Shown: piece by piece, positions 6,981 through 12,366 of the stretch | How the letters are laid out: every line of letters begins with the position of its first letter | Numbering within the stretch: the stretch's first letter is position 1 | NCBI GenBank assembly: GCA_947629875.1 | Contig: CANRFK010000018.1 | Coordinates: 1 to 15,783, forward strand | DNA length: 15,783 nt | Direction of reading: 5' to 3' | DNA from: an uncultured Clostridia bacterium | GTDB taxonomy: Bacteria > Bacillota > Clostridia > Christensenellales > Borkfalkiaceae | Position numbers and translations under genes: made by a program | The notes under the pieces: model-generated | The model's input: only the letters and a program-made list of their open reading frames with translations | Databases searched by the model: none | Told to the model about the DNA's origin: nothing

Positions 6981-6995
6981 ACAGTATTGTATGAA
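6976..6995. promoter_or_regulatory. Palindrome across the amidase start codon
   Basis: TTCATACA (6976-6983) and TGTATGAA (6988-6995) are exact inverted repeats with a 4-base spacer, and the ATG is part of the lower-coordinate arm. On the minus strand TACAAT (6991-6986) is a plausible -10 box five bases before the ATG; the -35 would be a poor TTCTAA with 17 spacing. The same arrangement recurs at the nitrilase-like gene. This suggests a leaderless start under an operator, but it is unproven. Confidence 0.45.
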
Positions 6996-7049
6996 ATCTT
7001 GTCCGAATTTAGAAGAATTGCGACTGCCGTAAAAATGGTTTTTCCTCAT

Positions 7050-7124
7050 AAAGCCATCGGCGTGCGGCGCGGCGCCGCGTCGCTCTCGCGCCGCGCCGCC
7101 TTGCCGCACGCCAATGGCTTTTTT
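7050..7124. other. Large GC-rich hairpin upstream of the amidase gene
   Basis: AAAGCCAT, one unpaired base and GGCGTGCGG (7050-7067) pair with CCGCACGCC, one base and ATGGCTTT (7104-7121). An inner stem GGCGCGGCGC with GCGCCGCGCC fills most of the space between. On the plus strand it ends in six Ts (7119-7124), as in an intrinsic terminator, but no plus-strand gene runs into it. On the minus strand it would sit in the 5' region of the amidase transcript. It could be a terminator of an unseen plus-strand RNA, a structured leader, or another repeat. The rest of 6996-7233 shows no gene. Confidence 0.55.
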
Positions 7125-7233
7125 GAAGCCGCGCGTGTTCCCGTGGTGCGCTTCACGCTCTTCTCATAATGAATGTACCACAAAAATTTATACATTTTCG
7201 GGGTATATGCCAATTTTTTTGAAAAAATTTTGG

Positions 7234-7638
7234 GGGGAAAGATACGCTCGGCTTCGCCTCGGTATGAGGATGCCCCACCCCCCTACCCCCCCTCCCGAGG
7301 AGGGGGCGGATAAAATGGCTCCCAAGGGGGGAGCGGATAAAATGGCTCCCGAGGAGGGGGCGAGGGGACTGACTGCGTTTTTCGGGATTCTTCGCCCCCA
7401 CAAGGGGGGCTCAGAATGACGCGATAACCAAGCGGAGGGGGCGAGAAGGAAGGCTCCCGGGGAGAGGCAAAGATACACTCGGCTTCGCCTCGGTATGAGG
7501 AAAGAAAAAGCCCCCGAGCGTATGAGGAATAAGGTGGAGATGTCTCGACTTCGCTTCGCTCCGCTCGACATGACAATTTTATAGGCGACTACGCCACTTC
7601 GTGCGCCGCTACGCGTCGGGCGACATGACATTTTATAG
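7234..7638. repeat. Intergenic repeat block B (nfnB-amidase gap)
   Basis: Plus-strand order: the GATACGCTCGG...CCTCGGTATGAGG hairpin (7234-7269); the C-run module (7272-7309); a 27-base tandem with GCGGATAAAATGGCTCCC at 7306-7323 and 7333-7350; the TTTTTCGGGATTCTT...TCAGAATGACGCG hairpin module (7374-7423); a lone 27-base-type unit (7436-7460); a second GATACACTCGG hairpin (7466-7500); an inverted half of the same hairpin (7514-7527); and two copies of a module ending CGACATGACA(A)TTTTATAG (7529-7584, 7585-7638). It ends 11 bases from the nfnB stop. The short frames in it, including one translating as MSCRAERSEVE, are judged non-coding. Confidence 0.85.
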
Positions 7639-7649
7639 TATGGGCGGGG

Positions 7650-9041
7650 TCAGGACTTGGATTGGATGTATTCGTCGATGGAATGGGCGGCACGCTTGCC
7701 GGCGCCCATCGCCAAGATGACCGTGGCGGAGCCCGTGACGGCGTCGCCGCCCGCATAGACGCCTGCAAGGGAAGTTGCGCCGTTCTCATCCGCGACGATC
7801 TCGCCGCGCGGCTTGGTTGCAAGCCCCTCTGTCGATTTCCTGAGTAGCGGGTTGGGCGAAGTGCCGAGCGCCATGATGACGCAGTCGAGCGGGATGACGA
7901 ACTCGCTCCCCTCCTTGACGATGGGTCTGCGGCGACCCGAGGCGTCGGGCGCGCCGAGCTCCATCTCCACGCACTTGACGCCCGTGACGTTCGCCTCTTC
8001 GTCCGTTAAGATCTCCACGGGATTGGTGAGGAAGCGGAACTGTATGCCCTCCTCTTTGGCGTGCTCGATCTCCTCCTTCCTTGCGGGAAGTTCGGCCTCC
8101 GAGCGGCGGTAGACGATACTGACCTCCGCGCCGAGGCGTTTTGCGCAGCGCGCCGCGTCCATGGCGACGTTGCCGCCGCCCACGACTGCCACCTTTTTGG
8201 CGCGGAAGATGGGCGTCTCCGCCCCCTCCTCGTATGCCTTCATGAGGTTGACGCGCGTCAAGTATTCGTTCGCCGAGAATACGCCCTTGGCGCTCTCGCC
8301 CTTGATGCCCATGAACATGGGCAGCCCCGCGCCCGTGCCGAGGAACACGGCTTCGTAGCCGTATTCGCCCATCAGCTCTTCGACGGTGATGAGCTTGCCG
8401 ACGACGCTGTCGAGTTCAAACTTGACGCCGCGGGCTTTGAGCCCCTCCACCTCGCGCTCCACGATGTGCTTGGGAAGACGGAACTCGGGAATGCCATAGA
8501 CGAGCACGCCGCCCGCGAGGTGCAAGGCTTCGTAGACGGTGACCTCGTAGCCGCGGCCTGCAAGTTCGCCCGCGCAGGCGAGCCCCGCGGGGCCCGAACC
8601 GACGACGGCGACCCTGTGCCCGTTCTTGGGCGTTGCCGTAGTCTGGGGCGCGCCGTGCGTGAGGTGATAGTCGGCGACGAAGCGTTCCAACCTGCCGATG
8701 CCGACGGGCTCGCCCTTGATGCCGCGCGTGCACAAACTTTCGCACTGCCGCTCCTGCGGGCACACCCTGCCGCACACGGCGGGGAGCGACGAGGCTTCGG
8801 AAATTTTTTGATATGCCTCTTCAAATTTTCCCTCTGCGGCAAGGGCGATGAACTCGGGAATGGGCACGCCCACGGGACAGCCATTGACGCAGGGACGGTT
8901 TTTGCAGTGCAGGCACCGCAGTGCCTCGGTGAGGACGTCCTCTTCGGTGTAGCCGAGGGCGACCTCGGAGAAGTTTTTATTTCTCACGTCCGCCGCCTGC
9001 GAGGGCATAGGGCGCTTCTTCAAATCGGGGTTGTACTTCAT
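7650..9041 (-). CDS. nfnB: NfnB: NADPH/ferredoxin-binding subunit of electron-bifurcating transhydrogenase
   Basis: The protein resembles the small subunit of glutamate synthase and the large subunit of NfnAB, which couples NADH and reduced ferredoxin to make NADPH. The 463 residues show eight cysteines for two N-terminal [4Fe-4S] clusters (Cys43, 46, 51, 55 and Cys90, 94, 100, 104), an FAD dinucleotide fold VAVVGSGPAGLACAGEL (from 144), and an NADP(H) fold VAVVGGGNVAMDAARCAKRL followed by YRRSEAELPARKEE, the arginines expected for the 2'-phosphate. A final FAD motif AGGDAVTGSATVILAMGAGK is present. It overlaps nfnA as ATGA with AGGAGG upstream. The alternative name, glutamate synthase small chain, is less likely because no large subunit is adjacent while nfnA is. 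Confidence 0.9.
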   Translation of the reverse strand: MKYNPDLKKRPMPSQAADVRNKNFSEVALGYTEEDVLTEALRCLHCKNRPCVNGCPVGVPIPEFIALAAEGKFEEAYQKISEASSLPAVCGRVCPQERQCESLCTRGIKGEPVGIGRLERFVADYHLTHGAPQTTATPKNGHRVAVVGSGPAGLACAGELAGRGYEVTVYEALHLAGGVLVYGIPEFRLPKHIVEREVEGLKARGVKFELDSVVGKLITVEELMGEYGYEAVFLGTGAGLPMFMGIKGESAKGVFSANEYLTRVNLMKAYEEGAETPIFRAKKVAVVGGGNVAMDAARCAKRLGAEVSIVYRRSEAELPARKEEIEHAKEEGIQFRFLTNPVEILTDEEANVTGVKCVEMELGAPDASGRRRPIVKEGSEFVIPLDCVIMALGTSPNPLLRKSTEGLATKPRGEIVADENGATSLAGVYAGGDAVTGSATVILAMGAGKRAAHSIDEYIQSKS

Positions 9042-9883
9042 CGTGCGCCCTCCTTTTTGTAGAGATTGCAGTGCTTTTCGCGCGCCGCCGCCTCAAACTC
9101 AATGTAGGTGCGGTTGCGGCGCATCGCCTCGTCGAAGTCGATGAGGTGGGCGTCGAAGTCGGGCCCATCGACGCAGGCGAACTTCATTTCGCCCCCCACC
9201 GTGACGCGGCAACAGCCGCACATGCCCGTGCCGTCGATCATGATGGGATTCATGCTGGCGACCGTCTTGATGTGGTACGGCTTGGTTGCGGCGGCGACGA
9301 ACTTCATCATGACAAGAGGCCCGATGGTGATGACCTCGTCGAAGGTCTCCCCCGCAGCGAGAAGCCTATTTAAGGGGGCGCAGACGTTGCCCTTTTCGCC
9401 GCAGGAGCCGTCGTCCGTCATGAGATAGAACTTGTTGCTGTACGCGCGGAATTCCTCCTCGAGAATGACGAGATCGCGGCTGCGGAAGCCGACGATGGAG
9501 GTGACGTTTGCGCCCAGCTCGTGCAATCTGCGCGCGACGGGAAGTGCGATGGCGCACCCCACGCCGCCGCCCACGACGGCGACCTTTTTGAGCCCCTCCA
9601 CGGCGGTGGGCGTGCCGAGCGGCCCCGTGAAGTCGGCGATGAACTCGCCCTTTTCCTTGGCGTCGAGCGACATCGTCGCCCCGCCGACGACTTGGAAGAT
9701 GATATCCACGCCGCCCGTCTCCCTATTGCACCCCGCGACGGTGAGCGGGATGCGCTCGCCGTTTTCATTTGCGCGGACAATGACGAACTGCCCCGCAAGC
9801 GCCTTCTTCGCGACGAGCGGCGCCTTGACCCTCATGCGCGTGACGGTGGGATTTAACCGCTGTTTTCCGAGAATTTCGTACAT
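9038..9883 (-). CDS. nfnA: NfnA: NADH-binding subunit of electron-bifurcating transhydrogenase
   Basis: A 281-residue member of the ferredoxin-NADP reductase superfamily, of the type also annotated as sulfide dehydrogenase subunit or dihydroorotate dehydrogenase electron-transfer-like. It has an N-terminal FAD-binding beta barrel (QFVIVRANENGERIPLTVAG), an NAD-binding fold starting at VAVVGGGVGCAIALPVARRL (101-120), and a C-terminal [2Fe-2S] site in IDGTGMCGCCRVTVGGEMKFAC with Cys222, Cys225 and Cys237 as likely ligands, plus an extra Cys224. NfnA clusters are known to use one aspartate ligand; Asp217 is a candidate. Starts at the ATG at 9883 with GAGGGG upstream and a near-consensus promoter. 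Paired with nfnB by a 4-base overlap, it forms the bifurcating complex in the cytosol. Confidence 0.9.
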   Translation of the reverse strand: MYEILGKQRLNPTVTRMRVKAPLVAKKALAGQFVIVRANENGERIPLTVAGCNRETGGVDIIFQVVGGATMSLDAKEKGEFIADFTGPLGTPTAVEGLKKVAVVGGGVGCAIALPVARRLHELGANVTSIVGFRSRDLVILEEEFRAYSNKFYLMTDDGSCGEKGNVCAPLNRLLAAGETFDEVITIGPLVMMKFVAAATKPYHIKTVASMNPIMIDGTGMCGCCRVTVGGEMKFACVDGPDFDAHLIDFDEAMRRNRTYIEFEAAAREKHCNLYKKEGAR

Positions 9884-9905
9884 ACGCTACCCCTCTTTCT
9901 TCCGT

Positions 9906-9934
9906 ATTATAGTATATTGTGCCAATTTTGTCAA
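9906..9934 (-). promoter_or_regulatory. Consensus sigma-A promoter of nfnAB
   Basis: On the minus strand TTGACA (9934-9929), 17 bases, TATAAT (9911-9906): both hexamers perfect and optimal spacing. The leader to the nfnA ATG is about 15-20 bases and contains GAGGGG. Strong constitutive expression is expected unless a repressor binds in the shared region. Confidence 0.93.
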
Positions 9935-9974
9935 CAAACGCCGCTGTCTTCCGCCATTTTTTCGTTTGATATGC

Positions 9975-10003
9975 TTGACAATGGCCGAAAAATTTATTAT
10001 AAT
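9975..10003 (+). promoter_or_regulatory. Consensus sigma-A promoter of degV
   Basis: TTGACA (9975-9980), 17 bases, TATAAT (9998-10003): a second perfect promoter, facing away from the nfnAB promoter, whose -35 box lies 40 bases away. Transcription should begin near 10010, giving a leader of about 30 bases with CGGAG eight or so bases before the degV ATG. Confidence 0.93.
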
Positions 10004-10040
10004 ATGAATAGTTTCAAAAGTAAACAAACGGAGAAAAACT

Positions 10041-10910
10041 ATGGCAAAAGTGAAGATCGTAACCGATTCGAACAGCGGCATCACGCAGGCGGAAGCGGAG
10101 AAACTGGGAATCTCCGTCATCCCGATGCCCTTCCTCATTGACGGCGAAGAGTTCTTTGAGGACATCACTCTTACGCAGGAACAGTTCTACGAGCACTTGC
10201 AGGGCGACGCGAGCGTTTCCACCTCGCAACCCGCCATCGGCAACATCACCGACCTCTGGGACGAGCTTCTGAAGGACGGCAGCGAAATTGTGCACATCCC
10301 CATGTCGAGCGGGCTCTCGGAGAGCTGCCACACGGCGGAACGGCTCGCCAAGGACTATGGCGGAAGAGTGCAGGTCGTGGATAACCAGCGCATTTCCGTC
10401 ACCCAAAAGCAGAGCGTGTACGACGCCATTGCGCTTGCAGAGCAGGGCAGGACGGCCGCCGAGATCAAGGACTACCTCATAAGAACCAAGTTTGACAGCA
10501 GCATCTATATCTCCCTCGACACGCTGAAATACCTCAAAAAGGGCGGAAGGCTGACCCCCGCCGCGGCGCTCATCGGCACCATTCTGAAGATCAAGCCCGT
10601 ACTGCAAATTCAGGGCGAGAAGCTCGACGCCTTCCAGAAGGTGCACACCCTCCGCAAGGCGAAGGACGTGATGCTCGCCGCCATGAAACACGACTTTGAG
10701 ACGCGCTTCAAGGAACTTGCGGACAGGGGCGAGATGCAGCTCTCCGTGGCGCACACCGCAAACGATGCGGAGGCCGCCGCCTTTGCCGAGGAGATCAAGG
10801 CCGTCTTCCCCGGGGTGCCCGTCGCGTTTATCGATCCCCTGTCGCTCTCCGTCTCCTGCCATATCGGGCCGGGGGCGCTCGCCATTGCCTCGGCGAGGAT
10901 CATCAAGTAA
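10041..10910 (+). CDS. DegV-family fatty-acid-binding protein
   Basis: The only plus-strand gene. DegV proteins bind a fatty acid in the cytosol; in Gram-positive bacteria the related FakB proteins present it to the kinase FakA. The 289 residues show the family pattern: KIVTDSNSGI (5-14) at the N-terminus, VSTSQPAIGN (59-68) and IPMSSGLSESCHTAE (86-100), where the serines around 62 and 90 line the carboxylate pocket, then VVDNQRISV and the LKYLKKGGRLTPAAALIGTILKIKPVL block (starting near 165). Length is normal. The start has CGGAG upstream. fakA is not in the window, so a FakB role is inference, though an acyl-ACP thioesterase that could supply free fatty acids lies 4 kb away. A terminator follows the stop. 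Confidence 0.92.
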   Translation: MAKVKIVTDSNSGITQAEAEKLGISVIPMPFLIDGEEFFEDITLTQEQFYEHLQGDASVSTSQPAIGNITDLWDELLKDGSEIVHIPMSSGLSESCHTAERLAKDYGGRVQVVDNQRISVTQKQSVYDAIALAEQGRTAAEIKDYLIRTKFDSSIYISLDTLKYLKKGGRLTPAAALIGTILKIKPVLQIQGEKLDAFQKVHTLRKAKDVMLAAMKHDFETRFKELADRGEMQLSVAHTANDAEAAAFAEEIKAVFPGVPVAFIDPLSLSVSCHIGPGALAIASARIIK

Positions 10911-10927
10911 ATTTTTGAAGGAATTGA

Positions 10928-10965
10928 GCCGCCTGCGCAAATAGCGCGGGCGGCGATGTTTTATT
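10928..10965 (+). terminator. Intrinsic terminator after degV
   Basis: GCCGCCTGCGC (10928-10938), loop AAATA, GCGCGGGCGGC (10944-10954): an 11-bp stem with one U-G pair, followed by GATGTTTTATT. The U tract is short and interrupted, so efficiency may be moderate. Repeat block C begins immediately after. Confidence 0.8.
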
Positions 10966-11192
10966 GGGGAAAGATACGCTCGGTTCCTACGGAACCTCGG
11001 TATGAGGGGTCGGACTTCGCCCATCGGGATTCTGAACCCTTGCCCTCCGCCCCGCCCCCAACAAGGGGGCGGGGCGGAGGGCAAGGGTTCAGAATGACGC
11101 GGTGGAACGAAGTAGCGCGGACGGAGGGAAGAAGAGAGATCTCAAAATAAGGTAGAGATGTCTCAACTGCGTTCGACATGACAATTATACAG
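10966..11192. repeat. Intergenic repeat block C (downstream of degV)
   Basis: Plus-strand order: the GGGGAAAGATACGCTCGG hairpin module with a different tip, GGTTCC-TAC-GGAACC (10966-11007); GGTCGGACTTCG (11008-11020 region), shared with block D; a perfect long inverted repeat (11029-11095) followed by GACGCGG; a linker with GAAGTAGCG; and the ATAAGGTAGAGATGTCTC...CGACATGACAATTATACAG module (11147-11192), matching 7529-7584. Module order agrees with block B once its extra insertions are removed. No coding frame is convincing. Confidence 0.85.
11029..11095. repeat. Perfect 31-bp inverted repeat with 5-base loop
   Basis: Arms 11029-11059 and 11065-11095 are exact reverse complements with the loop AACAA. 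The outer ends are ATTCTGAACCC and GGGTTCAGAAT; the inner part is very GC-rich. The same outer ends bound different inner stems at 7387-7417 (shorter) and 11472-11535 (30-base arms, 28 paired). RNA from either strand would fold into an extremely stable hairpin. Confidence 0.95.
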
Positions 11193-11214
11193 TCGGGAGG
11201 CAGGATAAAGCACA

Positions 11215-11558
11215 CCCCCTTCCGTCACTCGCGTTGCTCGTGCCACCCACCCCTCCGAGGGGTGGGCAAGGCGGGGCGGAGGGTATGGGGACACCCCCTC
11301 ACCGCCTGCGGCGGAGCTCCCCCTCGCAGGGGGAGCCAAGGAGGGGCGGAGGGTATGAGAAGCCCCACCCCCCTACCCCCTCCCAAGAGGGGGCGGCGGA
11401 GGGAAACATAACTAAAATCCGCTTTTTCTGCGGCGATAGAAGCGAAGCTTGGTCGGACTTCGTTTTTCGGGATTCTTCACCCGCCGCGCCCGCCCCGCCC
11501 CACAAGGGGCGGGGCGGGCGCGGCGGGTTCAGAATGACGCGGGAGAACGGGCGCAGGG
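11215..11558. repeat. Intergenic repeat block D (next to the nitrilase-like gene)
   Basis: Two 70-base tandem units, each a GC-rich hairpin followed by CAAGG(C/A)GGGGCGGAGGGTATG (11267-11287 and 11337-11357; 20 of 21 identical). The hairpins are 11246-11266 (9-bp stem, loop CCG) and 11316-11336 (9-bp stem, loop CGC), with a small CCGCC/GGCGG stem between. Then the C-run module (11361-11396), a duplicated gene tail (11412-11443), GGTCGGACTTCGTTTTTCGG (11451-11470) and the 30-base-arm hairpin (11472-11535) ending TCAGAATGACGCGGGA. The stretch 11193-11214 between blocks C and D is unassigned. The short frames are judged non-coding. Confidence 0.85.
11412..11443 (-). pseudogene. Duplicated 3' tail of the nitrilase-like gene
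   Basis: This 32-base stretch matches 11559-11590 at 28 positions. Read on the minus strand it encodes FYRRRKSGF and a TAG stop, the same last nine residues and stop as the intact gene. The four differences fall at TAT/TAC, AGA/CGC (two) and AAA/AAG, all synonymous. The two copies flank a repeat module. There is no ATG or remaining body of the gene attached to it; the frame upstream runs into the repeat. Confidence 0.75.
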
Positions 11559-12233
11559 CTAAAATCCGCTCTTGCGGCGGCGGTAGAAGCCGCGCTGGCG
11601 GGTCTCCACGAGGTGATACTCCTGTTCCCGCTTCAAATCGTAGACGCAGGGGCTGCGAGGCGAGGAAAAACAGAGCTTGCCCGCGATATCGGCGACCTCC
11701 GCAAAGCCGAACGCGCACACGCACACGGGGATGCCGTAGAAGAACGCCTCGGCGCGCATGAGGGTCTGCTCCAAGCTCTCGGAGGTCTCTTCGAAGAGGC
11801 ACAGGGCGACCTCCGCCCCGCAGACGGAGAGGGTCTGCGTGACCTGCGGAAAATACAGGTCTTCGGCGACGACAATGCCGAGTTTTCCCACCCCAGTATC
11901 ATAAATCTTGATGCCCGCGCCGCCGCGGTACTCGCAGCCGTCGAGGCGGTTGACCATGTCCGACACGCCCAAAATGCGCCCCTTTTCCGCCACTACCGCC
12001 GACTTGCGGCGGATGCCGCGGGCATCGGTATAACAGCCGCAGATGACGACGTTTTGCCCCTCCTTGGAGAGGAGCGCGACGTCCTCGAAGAGGGCGGTCT
12101 CCCCCCGAAGTTCGCGCTCGTAACTCACCTTGCCGAGCGCCTGAAAGGAACAGAGCACGACGTCGGCGCGGGCGTCCGCGTAATTTTCCGCATAGTCGGC
12201 GAGCGTTCCCCCCGTGACAAAACAGATGCGCAT
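11559..12233 (-). CDS. Nitrilase-fold protein without the catalytic triad
   Basis: The 224 residues follow the carbon-nitrogen hydrolase fold: a buried strand DVVLCSFQALGK (24-35), NVVICGCYTDARG (61-73), SAVVAEKGRILGVSDMVNRL (78-97), GAGIKIYDTGVGKLGIVVAEDLYFPQ (106-130) and RAEAFFYGIPVCVCAFGF (160-177). Active members use Glu-Lys-Cys. Here the usual FPE glutamate position reads S-F-Q (29-31), the lysine region reads SDMVNR, and the usual ICYD reads VAED (122-125), so cysteine is replaced by Ala123. This predicts a non-hydrolytic, perhaps ligand-binding, protein. It is also shorter than typical members (about 260-280). The C-terminus is basic (YRRRKSGF). The ATG at 12233 has no Shine-Dalgarno and sits in a palindrome. 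It is convergent with degV. Confidence 0.8.
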   Translation of the reverse strand: MRICFVTGGTLADYAENYADARADVVLCSFQALGKVSYERELRGETALFEDVALLSKEGQNVVICGCYTDARGIRRKSAVVAEKGRILGVSDMVNRLDGCEYRGGAGIKIYDTGVGKLGIVVAEDLYFPQVTQTLSVCGAEVALCLFEETSESLEQTLMRAEAFFYGIPVCVCAFGFAEVADIAGKLCFSSPRSPCVYDLKREQEYHLVETRQRGFYRRRKSGF

Positions 12234-12252
12234 ACAAGTTATTGTATGCGCA
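12227..12252. promoter_or_regulatory. Palindrome across the nitrilase-like start codon
   Basis: Arms 12227-12237 and 12242-12252 (TGCGCATACAA with TTGTATGCGCA) are exact inverted repeats around GTTA. The start codon lies in the lower-coordinate arm. On the minus strand TACAAT (12246-12241) could be a -10 box seven bases before the ATG, but no good -35 is present. The core, CATACAATA(A)CT(T)GTATG on the minus strand, nearly equals the one at the amidase start. Confidence 0.5.
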
Positions 12253-12366
12253 CCGTCTGCGGTTTGACAGCGGGTGAGAACCCCTATCGCCCCTGCGGGG
12301 CACTTCCCCCAAACGGGGGAAGCAAGGGACGGACTTCGTTGGGGGGAAGCGGGGAGTGGGATTATT
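12253..12366. repeat. Hairpin-rich gap E between DUF1295 gene and nitrilase-like gene
   Basis: Three small hairpins in a row: GGGT-GAGAA-CCCC type (about 12272-12284), GCCCC-TGC-GGGGC (12290-12302 area), and CTTCCCCC-AAAC-GGGGGAAG (12304-12323), then ACGGACTTCGTTGGGGGG, which shares CGGACTTCGTT with blocks A and D. It starts directly after the DUF1295 stop. No U tract follows the hairpins, so they are not clear terminators. It appears to be a shorter, diverged member of the same repeat population. Confidence 0.6.

Noticed and set aside
7153..7167. Five-codon frame ATG AGA AGA GCG TGA (MRRA) on the minus strand, a possible arginine-rich leader peptide
   Set aside because: Too short, no ribosome-binding site, and located before an amidase rather than an arginine gene.
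7234..7638. CRISPR array
   Set aside because: Repeats are of mixed length and order with no constant-length unique spacers, and no cas genes are present.
10911..11558. Insertion sequence or degraded transposon
   Set aside because: No transposase fragment in any frame and no single pair of terminal inverted repeats enclosing the block; modular repeats explain it better.
12264..12269. Plus-strand TTGACA as a -35 box
   Set aside because: No -10-like hexamer at 16-18 bases downstream and no plus-strand gene follows.
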